The position numbers and the translations under genes are program-made. This document shows positions 8,016-15,114 of a stretch of DNA of 37,031 nt, in pieces. Position 1 is the stretch's first letter, and the number at the start of each line of letters is the position of its first letter. Under the pieces are notes generated by a model that saw only the letters and a program-made list of their open reading frames with translations, made no database searches and had not been told where the DNA came from. The DNA comes from an uncultured Lactobacillaceae bacterium (GTDB taxonomy: Bacteria > Bacillota > Bacilli > Lactobacillales > Lactobacillaceae), in the NCBI GenBank assembly GCA_934216625.1, contig CAKQCC010000003.1, positions 1 to 37,031 of the forward strand. The letters are read 5' to 3'.

Positions 8016-9173
8016 ATGAAAAATTTAATAGTTCTACTGTTGGTTTTGGTCGGTACGACAATTATGAGCCAGCTAAGTTTAAGACTAGAATTGCCGACCG
8101 TTGTGGGCCAGTTAATTGCCGGAGTCGTTTTGGGGCCGGCTTTCCTAAATTGGATTCAACCGAGTACCTTTGTGACCGACTTAGCTAATTTAGGAGTTAT
8201 TTTACTGATGTTCATTGCGGGGTTAGAAAGCAATCTCCAATTACTGAAGCGCTACCTGAAACCAAGCGTCATCGTTGCCAGCTGCGGAGTTTTGCTGCCG
8301 ATGGTTATAATGCCGTTAATTGGCGAGCAAATTCATTTGTCGTTAGCTAAGGCTTTATTCTTAGGGGTTACTTTTTCGGCCACTTCGGTTTCAATTTCAG
8401 TGGAAGTCTTGCAAGAAATGGGTCAGCTGAAGACCCAGGCGGGGACCACGATTTTAGGTGCCGCGGTTGCTGATGACGTGATTTCGGTAGTCCTGTTGAG
8501 TCTGGTCGGGACCTTTACGCACGAAAACGTTAGTGGCTCCGCAATTCAAAATTGGGGAATTTGGCCGGCGGCGCTTTGCCAGATTTTGTACTTCATTTTA
8601 ATCTGGTGGTTTGTTAAAACCGGAGTCCGAATTTTGTTTCGAATTACGGGTTATTTGCTAGTTGCCAGGATTAAAGCAATTTTAGGCTTATTGGTTTGCT
8701 TCGGCCTAGCGATTTTAGCTGAAGTAACGGGCTTAAGTTCGATTACCGGGGCGTTTTTCGCCGGAATTGCGGTTGGTCAAACTAAGGCTCGTTCGGCAGT
8801 TAGTCGCCAGATTTTGCCACTGGGTAATTTAATTCCAATCCCCGTTTTCTTTATCAGCATCGGCTTGAACATGACTTTATCCGGAATCGTTCGAAACTGG
8901 GGATTACTAATTGTTTTAGTAATTGCGGCGGTCTTGACTAAACTATTCGGAGCCGGAATTGGCGCTTTAACTTGTCGCTATTCACTAAGAAAATCGGCGG
9001 TCGTGGGCGCCGGAATGATTTCGCGAGGTGAAGTAGCGTTGATTATTGCCCAATTAGGGTACCAAAGTCGTTTACTTTCGGTCGGAATTTATTCAACCGT
9101 GGTCAGCGCCGTGATTCTAACGACGATTTTGGCGCCGGTAATGCTAAAGAGTTTAGTTACTTCAAATAATTGA
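8016..9173 (+). CDS. napA: Na+/H+ antiporter, CPA2 family (NapA-like)
   Basis: Predicted electrogenic sodium/proton exchanger of 385 residues with about 12-13 transmembrane helices. N-terminal motif LPTVVGQLIAGVVLGP and RGEVALIIAQLGYQ near the C-terminus are typical of the CPA2/KefB-NapA group. The core motif is AVADDVISVV with adjacent Asp153-Asp154. In structurally known NapA and NhaA proteins this Asp pair binds the transported ion and marks exchange of two H+ per Na+, whereas electroneutral members have Asn-Asp. There is no TrkA-N or USP domain, so this is the short NapA form. The start at 8016 has AGGTG with five-base spacing and lies just after a terminator. It is convergent with kup. 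Confidence 0.88.
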   Translation: MKNLIVLLLVLVGTTIMSQLSLRLELPTVVGQLIAGVVLGPAFLNWIQPSTFVTDLANLGVILLMFIAGLESNLQLLKRYLKPSVIVASCGVLLPMVIMPLIGEQIHLSLAKALFLGVTFSATSVSISVEVLQEMGQLKTQAGTTILGAAVADDVISVVLLSLVGTFTHENVSGSAIQNWGIWPAALCQILYFILIWWFVKTGVRILFRITGYLLVARIKAILGLLVCFGLAILAEVTGLSSITGAFFAGIAVGQTKARSAVSRQILPLGNLIPIPVFFISIGLNMTLSGIVRNWGLLIVLVIAAVLTKLFGAGIGALTCRYSLRKSAVVGAGMISRGEVALIIAQLGYQSRLLSVGIYSTVVSAVILTTILAPVMLKSLVTSNN

Positions 9174-9227
9174 AAAAGCCCCTGAAGCTAAATTGTTCAG
9201 TAATTTAACTCCAGAGGCTTTTTTAGT
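9174..9227 (+). terminator. Bidirectional terminator between napA and kup
   Basis: AAAAAGCCCCTG near 9174-9184 pairs with CAGAGGCTTTTTT near 9212-9224 around one mismatch. It has A-tract and T-tract flanks and so can stop transcription from both convergent genes. The loop is long (about 27 bases) and may fold further. Confidence 0.72.
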
Positions 9228-9229
9228 AG

Positions 9230-11353
9230 TTAGAATCGTTTTCCGTGAATTTTTCCACGATATTTATTACCTTGTTTAACGATTGAATTACTTTCTTCCT
9301 GAACTTCAGCATCGTTGATGTTGCTGACTTTCTTGGAATGAATTGAATGGTAAATCTTCCGTTGAACTAGGTACTGATCGTGTTGCATCGTGATGAACAG
9401 CGGTGACGATTCTTCAACCACGTTACTAAATTCTAGTCCGTACCAGGAAATTGGCGAAGCGGTGATGTTTTGCAGGAAGATTCGACCACTGATTAACTGC
9501 TTGTCAAGCTCGCTAATTTCGGTGTTAATTGCCAAATCAGACGGTCGTTCGTTGATGATTACAAATTTAAAATCACCGACTTTGCGACCTTTAACGGTTG
9601 AGTATTTTTGATCCTGCTTATCAAGAACGCCTTGTTGGATTAGATGATACACAATTTGATGCAAGTAAACACTGATGCTTTGTGATTTTCTAAAGCCAAG
9701 GTATAACTGAATATCGACAATGTTCTTAGTGTTGATTAAATCAGCCGTGTAATTACTTTCGTAAGGAACGTTGGTTTCGTTGATGGTTACGAACCAATAA
9801 ACTTTGGCCCGTTTCGGTTCCTTATCCAGAATTGAGTACATGGTGCTTCGTTTAATCTGGTAGTGATTCTTGACGTTAGTAATGTAAACTAAATTCGAAG
9901 TGTACAGCGGGACGTTTTTGTCTTTGCTGAGGCTCTTGAGTTGGTCGCGGTAGTCAAGCAGTGAAACGTACTCACTTTCGTTTTCGTAGTGATCACGCCG
10001 CTTGTTACCGAAGTACCAGATGATCATAATGTATAGGATTGACATCATGATTAAAAACGTGATGTAACCGCCGTGGACGAATTTTACGAGGCTAGCGAGT
10101 AAGAAGACCGCTTCGATGATTGCGAAGAAACAGGCGATCCCAAACGCAAAAGTTCGCTTGATCTTCATTGATAAGAATTCGAACAGCAGAACGGTAGTCA
10201 TTAGCATGGTGATGGTAATGGCTAAGCCGTAAGCAGCTTCCATGTGTTGAGAGCTCTTGAAGAACCACACCACGAATAAGGTAACCGCGCACAAGATCCA
10301 GTTTACGGTCGCAATGTAAATTTGTCGCCGAACGTTGCTGGGGTGTTTAACGATAATTCGCGGTAAGAATTTTAACCCGATTGCTTCGTCGACTAAGGTG
10401 TATGATCCGGTAATTAAAGCTTGTGAAGCGATAATTGCGGCTAAGGTTGCGATGATAATCGCAAACGGTCGAGCAATTCCCGGTAGCATTTCGTAAAACG
10501 GGTTTAGGTCTTTAATACCGTGAAAAGCGGCACTGTTTTCGTGGGTAATAATCCAAGCCCCTTGACCCAGGTAATTTAAGGTTAAGGCCGTGTAGACGAA
10601 TGGCCAGGTGGCGTAGATGTTCTTTTTGCCGACGTGGCCCATATCTGAATACAGGGCTTCGGCTCCGGTGGTTGCCAGGAAGATACTACCTAAAATAAAG
10701 ATCCCAACTTTATTTTCGGGGCTGAATAACACCCGAAAAGCGTAGATCGGTGAAAATGCTTTTAAAATTGCTGGGTAATGGGTTAAATTTAAGATCCCCA
10801 TCGCAGCTAAAAACGTGAACCAGATTAACATTACCGGGCCGAATGATTTCCCGATTACACCGGTTCCAAAACGCTGGATTAAGAACAGCATAATTAGGAC
10901 TACGGTGGTAATGATTAAAACGTTGGTTTGGGAATTACTGAACGTAATCCCGATTAGATGCTGGCCCTTGAGACCTTCGATTGCGGAAGTTACGGTTACC
11001 GCCGGGGTTAAAGTCCCGTCAGCCAAGAGGGCGGCTCCACCGATTAACGCTGGCCACACTAGCCACTTGCCCTTCTTACGAACTAAAGCGTAAAGGGCGA
11101 AAATGCCACCTTCTTTATTATTATCAGCTTTCATGGTGATGATCACGTACTTAATGGTGGTAATGATCATTAAAGTCCAGAAAATTAACGAAATGGTTCC
11201 AATTACAAAGTTAGGTGAAGTTTGGTCAACGCTGCCTTGATCACCAATAATTGAATTCATTACGTAAAGGGGACTGGTGCCGATGTCACCATAAACAATT
11301 CCCAACGTAATTAGCATTCCTGCTAACGTTGCGTGTTCAAATCTAGTTTTCAT
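9230..11353 (-). CDS. kup: Kup/HAK-family potassium uptake protein
   Basis: Proton-coupled potassium importer of 707 residues. About 12 transmembrane helices fill residues 10-440, starting with [19 protein letters not shown], the family signature. A cytoplasmic C-terminal domain of about 250 residues follows ([41 protein letters not shown]). The frame opens at a TTG at 11365, but that TTG lies just before the GGAGG ribosome binding site. ATG at 11353 is therefore the start. In lactic acid bacteria, Kup proteins are inhibited by c-di-AMP binding, so this transporter is a likely target of the cdaA product in this window. A promoter lies at 11426-11454. No ydaO-type riboswitch fits in the short leader. 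Confidence 0.95.
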   Translation of the reverse strand: MKTRFEHATLAGMLITLGIVYGDIGTSPLYVMNSIIGDQGSVDQTSPNFVIGTISLIFWTLMIITTIKYVIITMKADNNKEGGIFALYALVRKKGKWLVWPALIGGAALLADGTLTPAVTVTSAIEGLKGQHLIGITFSNSQTNVLIITTVVLIMLFLIQRFGTGVIGKSFGPVMLIWFTFLAAMGILNLTHYPAILKAFSPIYAFRVLFSPENKVGIFILGSIFLATTGAEALYSDMGHVGKKNIYATWPFVYTALTLNYLGQGAWIITHENSAAFHGIKDLNPFYEMLPGIARPFAIIIATLAAIIASQALITGSYTLVDEAIGLKFLPRIIVKHPSNVRRQIYIATVNWILCAVTLFVVWFFKSSQHMEAAYGLAITITMLMTTVLLFEFLSMKIKRTFAFGIACFFAIIEAVFLLASLVKFVHGGYITFLIMMSILYIMIIWYFGNKRRDHYENESEYVSLLDYRDQLKSLSKDKNVPLYTSNLVYITNVKNHYQIKRSTMYSILDKEPKRAKVYWFVTINETNVPYESNYTADLINTKNIVDIQLYLGFRKSQSISVYLHQIVYHLIQQGVLDKQDQKYSTVKGRKVGDFKFVIINERPSDLAINTEISELDKQLISGRIFLQNITASPISWYGLEFSNVVEESSPLFITMQHDQYLVQRKIYHSIHSKKVSNINDAEVQEESNSIVKQGNKYRGKIHGKRF

Positions 11354-11425
11354 AATAGCCTCCAAGTTATTTCTTAAACTAAGGTGCTAATTAATTACTT
11401 TTAATTTTGTGAGTCGATAATCTTC

Positions 11426-11454
11426 ATTTTACTCTAAAGCATTTAATAAGTTAA
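11426..11454 (-). promoter_or_regulatory. Probable kup promoter
   Basis: On the minus strand TTAACT (11449-11454) and TAAAAT (11426-11431) are 17 bases apart. Initiation would be near 11419 with a leader of about 65 bases. Confidence 0.55.
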
Positions 11455-11471
11455 GCTAATTCAAATTTGGG

Positions 11472-11499
11472 TAAAAAAATAACCTGCGAATGCAGGCCT
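11472..11499 (-). terminator. Terminator of ssrA
   Basis: Minus-strand CCTGC-ATTC-GCAGG hairpin followed by TTATTTTTTTA, starting eight bases after the mature tmRNA 3' end. Confidence 0.85.
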
Positions 11500-11506
11500 T
11501 CTTTAA

Positions 11507-11869
11507 TGGAGTCGACGGGAATCGAACCCGCGTCCAAGCATATCGCCACCCGAACATCTACGTCCAGTAGGGATACTATTTGAATTTTGCTTACCAAAAC
11601 ACCGCATTCCAAGGTTAACTTGATAAGCTAACCTGGTAGAACTCTTCTGGTAATTTCAGGTGTGAATTATCAGCGTGAGACTATTAATTATGAAACCCAT
11701 TCTAATTCATAGTCGAAATCAGATGGATCGCTCAAGTGCGTATTGAATTACGCAGCTAAAGCAACAGAATTATTATTGTTTGCGGTTAAAAACCTAACGT
11801 TTTTTACGTAGCGATGCTACGGAGCGCAGTTCAGGTTCGACCTATACTTGTCGAATCCTTAACGACCCC
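11507..11869 (-). ncRNA. ssrA: tmRNA (transfer-messenger RNA)
   Basis: Rescues stalled ribosomes and tags the unfinished protein for proteolysis. The 5' end GGGGTCGTTAAGGATTCGAC pairs with the 3' end GTCGACTCCA to form a seven-pair alanine-type acceptor stem with one G-U pair. The T arm (GCGGGTTCGATTCCCGT) is canonical and CCA is encoded. The resume codon and tag lie at 11748-11783 and read ANNNNSVALAA then TAA, so the complete tag is Ala plus these eleven residues. The ALAA end is the ClpXP/FtsH recognition signal. The tag commonly quoted for lactobacilli is AKNNNNSYALAA; here Lys is missing and Tyr is replaced by Val. Length is 363 nt, normal for the family. Confidence 0.97.
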
Positions 11870-11943
11870 ATAACTACATTTTTAATGTTATCATAATTAC
11901 TAGTGAATTTGAAAAAATTTGATTTAAAACCGGAGTGAAATAA

Positions 11944-12606
11944 TTGCGTTCGCAAACAATCGCAAACGAAAAAATTAGTCCGTTTTATTTAAAGCTGAAA
12001 CGTCGACTCAGGAGCAACGGCTATTATCTCCATTTAACTTCAATGCCGTCGGTTAGACAATTTAATCATCGGCACCTTAATCAGGAAATCTTGGTTAACC
12101 AACTCGCGTTTTTTAAAAAACATTTTTGGTGTAAATTTCACTACCAGGGACTTCGCGGCTGGATTCCATTGAAGGCCTTTCGCAAAAATTACTGTCGATT
12201 AAAGTTGCCGCCGTTGCAGCTAAAATATTATAAACTTGATTCCGCCGCGGCTTGCACTTTGATCCTTTGTTATTACAAACGGCCAGCTTCACGGGTGATT
12301 AGTTTGATTCATGCTCACCATTTAAATGCTAATAGCTCGATTAGCCAGTTCTTTAGGGTGATTGTTAATCAAGTCGGTAGTTTTAAAAATCTGTCGAATA
12401 AATCAGTTCGGCGGATTCGGAACCAAATTCGCTGCCAGCGCCCGGTGATTGTCTGGTTAAACAGTTATCGAGTGATCTTATTAGAGGGATTTAACCGGCG
12501 TGTCTTTTTCTATTTTGATCCGCTAAAGAAAAGCGAGAATTTAATTACCCGCAAGCATTTTTTGAAGCAATGGAAGCGAGCGGGATGTCGAGCTTATAGC
12601 TGCTAA
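11944..12606 (+). CDS. Degenerate C39-like peptidase-fold protein with N-terminal SH3/GW-like part
   Basis: Protein of 220 residues starting at TTG 11944, with GGAGTG six bases upstream. Residues about 28-80 end in GLRGWIPLKAF, like the last strand of GW/SH3 cell-wall modules. Residues 93-220 have the outline of the YvpB-type C39_2 fold: a Cys helix (SAAACTLILCYYKR, C104), a middle region, PVIVWLN, YRVILLEGF, and FYFDPLKKS with D192. In active members the Cys is preceded by Gln and followed by Glu, and the strand before the last Asp starts with His-Ala-Val. Here the Gln and Glu are absent and the His position is Tyr175. No signal peptide is visible. It is probably a non-catalytic relative or a decaying gene. 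Composition is very basic with many Arg and His. The family assignment is an inference. Confidence 0.55.
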   Translation: MRSQTIANEKISPFYLKLKRRLRSNGYYLHLTSMPSVRQFNHRHLNQEILVNQLAFFKKHFWCKFHYQGLRGWIPLKAFRKNYCRLKLPPLQLKYYKLDSAAACTLILCYYKRPASRVISLIHAHHLNANSSISQFFRVIVNQVGSFKNLSNKSVRRIRNQIRCQRPVIVWLNSYRVILLEGFNRRVFFYFDPLKKSENLITRKHFLKQWKRAGCRAYSC

Positions 12607-12632
12607 AAAAGCCCTTAGCAAAAGCTAAGGGC
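12605..12632 (-). terminator. Terminator of the tRNA-Glu gene
   Basis: On the minus strand, a nine-pair hairpin GCCCTTAGC-TTTT-GCTAAGGGC is followed by TTTTTTAG. The plus-strand side lacks a T run, so it serves mainly the tRNA transcript. It sits directly against the stop of the C39-like gene. Confidence 0.85.
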
Positions 12633-12648
12633 TGTAAAAATTATGCGA

Positions 12649-12722
12649 TAGCCCGCTCGGGGCTCGAACCCGAAACTCCGGCTTGAGAGGCCGACGTCTT
12701 AAACCAGTTTGACCAGCGGGCA
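12649..12722 (-). tRNA. tRNA-Glu(CUC), with unusual first acceptor pair
   Basis: A cloverleaf of 74 nt without encoded CCA. The acceptor strands TGCCCGC and GCGGGCT pair at six positions, but position 1 is U opposite U72. The D arm GTCAAACTGGTTTAAGAC, anticodon stem TCGGC/GCCGG with loop CTCTCAA (anticodon CUC, U33 present), T arm TCGGG-TTCGAGC-CCCGA and discriminator A follow. The body resembles Firmicute tRNA-Glu. Most such genomes read both Glu codons with the UUC isoacceptor, so CUC would be an accessory species for GAG. The gene has a near-consensus promoter and its own terminator, so it looks expressed. Confidence 0.88.
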
Positions 12723-12748
12723 ATAATTAGTAATTCAACTACGATTAG

Positions 12749-12777
12749 AGTATACCGAATTACCAGATTAGTGTCAA
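12749..12777 (-). promoter_or_regulatory. Strong promoter of tRNA-Glu
   Basis: On the minus strand a perfect TTGACA (12772-12777) and TATACT (12749-12754) are separated by 17 bases. Transcription would start about 20 bases before the tRNA. The tRNA-Gln promoter runs divergently from just to its right. Confidence 0.85.
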
Positions 12778-12808
12778 TTGAAAAATTACGCTAATTTTTA
12801 AAAATGAG

Positions 12809-12840
12809 TTGACAATTAAGTTTCTAAGTCGTAATATAAT
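12809..12840 (+). promoter_or_regulatory. Promoter of tRNA-Gln
   Basis: A perfect TTGACA at 12809-12814 is followed by TAATAT (12832-12837, 17-base spacing) and an overlapping TATAAT (12835-12840, 20-base spacing). The tRNA begins at 12863. Confidence 0.75.
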
Positions 12841-12862
12841 AATTGTAATGAATATTGGTCAT

Positions 12863-12935
12863 TGGGTAATAGCCAAACTGGTAAGGCACCGGACCCTGGA
12901 TCCGGAATTTGCTGGTTCGAACCCAGCTTACCCAA
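12863..12935 (+). tRNA. tRNA-Gln(CUG), with C at position 33
   Basis: A 73-nt cloverleaf. The acceptor strands TGGGTAA/TTACCCA pair perfectly, including the U1-A72 pair typical of tRNA-Gln, and the discriminator is A with no encoded CCA. The D arm (AGCCAAACTGGTAAGGCA) is the standard Gln form. The anticodon stem CCGGA/TCCGG encloses the loop CCCTGGA, so anticodon CUG sits at 34-36 with C32, C33, G37 and A38. Position 33 is U in nearly all elongator tRNAs and position 37 is normally A in bacterial tRNA-Gln. The T arm GCTGG-TTCGAAC-CCAGC is canonical. Promoter and terminator suggest expression. Confidence 0.9.
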
Positions 12936-12946
12936 TAGTTGGTGGA

Positions 12947-12977
12947 AGCGTCGTTGTTTTACGGCGCTTTTATTTTT
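12947..12977 (+). terminator. Terminator of the tRNA-Gln gene
   Basis: AGCGTCG (12947-12953) pairs with CGGCGCT (12962-12968) including one G-U, with an eight-base loop and the T-rich tail TTTATTTTT. Confidence 0.85.
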
Positions 12978-13037
12978 GCCCAAATTATTTAGTAGATGTT
13001 GGGATCACACTGGAAATGAATTAGAAGGGATTTTTGG

Positions 13038-13898
13038 ATGTCTTATTGCCTACCTGCAAACTCTAAAGTTAGATTCATTGCACTTCGAATTAGTAATATT
13101 AACCAAATGGTTGATTTTTACACTAAAGTAATCGGCTTATCTTTAATTAGAAGGACTGAAAAAGAAGCTTATTTAGGAATTCCTTCTCAAAAGCGCATTT
13201 TTATTAGCTTAAGAGAAATTGACAATCCTTCTAAAAATCGACAGGTCCCTAACCTGAAATCATTTTCGCTGGTTTTGCCGAATTGTAAAAACTTGAAGCA
13301 AAATTTAGTTCACATTAATAATTTGGGGATTAAAATTCCACGGATTGAAATTAACCCCGATTTTAATCGTTTTTACTTAACGGATCCGGAAGGGAACCGA
13401 ATTTATGTGGTGGCACCCACGAAATCCTGTACTTCGGACGTGATTAAACGAATGAAGTGGCTTGATTTGAAATTCAAACCGGTGACTTTAAGCAACTACC
13501 TAAAAGACTTTAACGTTAAACGGAATTTACTGCCGGAAACGACTCGGTTCGGGTGGATTAAACTCCAAGTCAATGATTTAAAGCGGTCACTTGACTTTTA
13601 TCAAAACCAATTAGGCTTATTGAGTCAGGTTGATTCACGTCAACATCAAGCAGTCCTGATTTCTAAGGGTGATCATCATCAGCAGTTTATTTTGAAACAG
13701 GCTGATAATTTAAATCAGCGTAATTTTAAGACGCTGGGTTTAAGCTACTTTGACGTCCATTTAATTGGCCCTAATGACATTAGCCAGCTTGCTCAACATT
13801 TGAAAATGAGTAAGATTGATTGTCAATACAGTCCGGCTAATCACTTCATTTTTGTTCAGGATCCCGACCGAATCGGCATTACGTTTTCAATGCTTTAA
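13038..13898 (+). CDS. Double VOC (glyoxalase/bleomycin-resistance fold) protein, CatE-like
   Basis: Protein of 286 residues made of two vicinal-oxygen-chelate modules: residues about 10-125 (RISNINQMVDFYTKVIGLSL to DPEGNRIYVVAP) and about 167-286 (LQVNDLKRSLDFYQNQLGLL to QDPDRIGITFSML). The arrangement matches the catechol-2,3-dioxygenase-like CatE family found in bacilli and lactobacilli. The metal-binding His expected at the start of each module is Ala (FIALRIS) in the first and Trp (GWIKLQV) in the second. The closing Glu is Tyr (GNRIYVV) and Thr (IGITFSM). Metal-dependent dioxygenase activity is therefore doubtful. It starts 60 bases after the tRNA-Gln terminator with AGAAGGGA upstream, and is followed closely by the serine hydrolase gene. 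The substrate is unknown. Confidence 0.82.
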   Translation: MSYCLPANSKVRFIALRISNINQMVDFYTKVIGLSLIRRTEKEAYLGIPSQKRIFISLREIDNPSKNRQVPNLKSFSLVLPNCKNLKQNLVHINNLGIKIPRIEINPDFNRFYLTDPEGNRIYVVAPTKSCTSDVIKRMKWLDLKFKPVTLSNYLKDFNVKRNLLPETTRFGWIKLQVNDLKRSLDFYQNQLGLLSQVDSRQHQAVLISKGDHHQQFILKQADNLNQRNFKTLGLSYFDVHLIGPNDISQLAQHLKMSKIDCQYSPANHFIFVQDPDRIGITFSML

Positions 13899-13912
13899 AA
13901 CCAGGTAATTAT

Positions 13913-14905
13913 ATGGATTATTCAAAGACAATTTGTGCAGCACGCCGAATGGTTACTGACGGGATTGTTCCTGGAATTTCTTACGCAATTCTTGACCATC
14001 ATCAGATCCAATCTGGATTGATTGGTAATCAGGAAACCGTTCCGAGCCGAATCCCGCTCCATGATAATCAAATTTATGATTTAGCATCGTTAACTAAAGT
14101 AGTGGGGACGGTTCCGGTGATTTTACGATTGGTTCAGGACCGAAAATTAAAGATCACTGATTCAATCAGTAAATACTTACCGGAGTGGCGGTATCCGCAA
14201 GTTACCGTTCGGCACCTGCTGACTCACACTTCCGGGATTAGTGGCTGGATTCCTCACCGTAACCAATTACCGCCACATCAGATGTTAAAAGCGATGCTTG
14301 GGTTACATATTAACCATAATTTTAACCGAAAAATGATTTATAGTGACACTAATTTTATCTTTCTGGGGTTGATTGCTAAACGAATTACCGGGAAACCGAT
14401 TCATCAATTAATTAGTGAAATGGTCCTGAAACCGTTAAAGATGAGTGATAGTTCTTTTCATCCGGATCGTTCACGTTGTGTGCCGACCGAGATTAATTCT
14501 AAGGGGTTGCTTTGCGGAACGCCTGACGATCCGAAAGCCGAGATCCTGGGGCCTGATTGTGGATCAGCTGGTTTGTTTAGTACCATCAGTGATTTAATTA
14601 AATTTTGCCAGGGAATTTTGTACCCGAAGAGTGATTTAACGGTTTTGACGCCGCAAATGACCCAGGAATTGTTTCGGGATCATACTTATCAGGGTCGGTT
14701 AGGTCGCTCCTATGGTTGGGCCGTTCGTCAGCAACCACATTTTTATATTTATCAATCTGGGTACACGGGAACCGGAATCGCAATTCAGCCCCAACGAAAA
14801 CGAGCGCTGATTTTCTTATCGAACCGGATTCACCCGAAACGACCTAACGTTCCATTTCTGTTTCGGCGGAAAAAAGTCGTCGAAACGTTTATTAACGAAA
14901 ATTGA
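13913..14905 (+). CDS. Serine hydrolase, beta-lactamase / penicillin-binding-like fold
   Basis: Class C beta-lactamase-like enzyme of 330 residues. S59-L-T-K62 is the nucleophile-base pair (YDLASLTKVVG), YSD at 143-145 (MIYSDTNFIFLG) is the second active-site element, and HTSG at 105-108 and GYTGTG near the C-terminus complete the family pattern. There is no signal peptide or membrane anchor, so it is probably cytoplasmic and acts as an esterase or peptidase rather than a wall enzyme. The start ATG at 13913 has AGGTAA upstream and lies 14 bases after the VOC gene, which points to a two-gene transcript. Many lactobacilli carry several such paralogues with no defined substrate. The family is certain; the role is not. 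Confidence 0.88.
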   Translation: MDYSKTICAARRMVTDGIVPGISYAILDHHQIQSGLIGNQETVPSRIPLHDNQIYDLASLTKVVGTVPVILRLVQDRKLKITDSISKYLPEWRYPQVTVRHLLTHTSGISGWIPHRNQLPPHQMLKAMLGLHINHNFNRKMIYSDTNFIFLGLIAKRITGKPIHQLISEMVLKPLKMSDSSFHPDRSRCVPTEINSKGLLCGTPDDPKAEILGPDCGSAGLFSTISDLIKFCQGILYPKSDLTVLTPQMTQELFRDHTYQGRLGRSYGWAVRQQPHFYIYQSGYTGTGIAIQPQRKRALIFLSNRIHPKRPNVPFLFRRKKVVETFINEN

Positions 14906-14942
14906 AGATACGAAGCAAATTATTTTTAACGGGATTTTGTTT

Positions 14943-15108
14943 TATGATAAAATCTTCAAGTGAATTCCAGCGTTTCGTTCCATTAATAACGGCTGGGTTA
15001 CCAAAACAAACAGGAGTGGCAGCGTTGCTTCCGTTACGGCTGCCTTAACAAAACAAATGACAATTCAGACTGTGCTTCAACGAGAGCTGACCGAATTGCC
15101 GAGGAGGC
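14943..15108 (+). promoter_or_regulatory. Structured pnuC leader, candidate riboswitch over the ribosome binding site
   Basis: The 206-base gap before pnuC has a TATGAT at 14943-14948 and then about 155 bases of leader with ordered structure. Stem P1 is CCAGC (14967-14971) with GCTGG (14992-14996). Stem P2 is GGCAGC (15018-15023) with GCTGCC (15039-15044). Stem P3 is CAATTC (15061-15066) with GAATTG (15093-15098). The P2 loop holds GCTTCC (15027-15032), complementary to GGAGGC (15103-15108), which is the pnuC ribosome binding site, so a loop-to-binding-site pseudoknot could block translation. CAAAACAAA occurs twice (15002-15010, 15049-15057), flanking P2. A translational NAD+-II (pnuC-motif) riboswitch is the natural candidate, but I cannot confirm the class consensus from memory. 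Confidence 0.55.
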
Positions 15109-15114
15109 TTTTTG

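Noticed and set aside
8016..9173. KefB/KefC-type potassium efflux system
   Set aside because: The protein lacks the C-terminal TrkA-N domain and carries the Asp-Asp ion motif of the NapA group.
11366..11471. c-di-AMP (ydaO) riboswitch before kup
   Set aside because: The leader after the probable promoter is about 65 bases, too short for this riboswitch, and no conserved pieces are seen.
12809..13131. Two open frames of 71 and 89 codons across this region
   Set aside because: They run through the tRNA-Gln gene, its promoter and terminator, and lack ribosome binding sites.
14906..15114. TPP or preQ1 riboswitch before pnuC
   Set aside because: The conserved TPP pieces such as CUGAGA and the preQ1 A-rich pseudoknot pattern are not present; an NAD-type or new class fits better.
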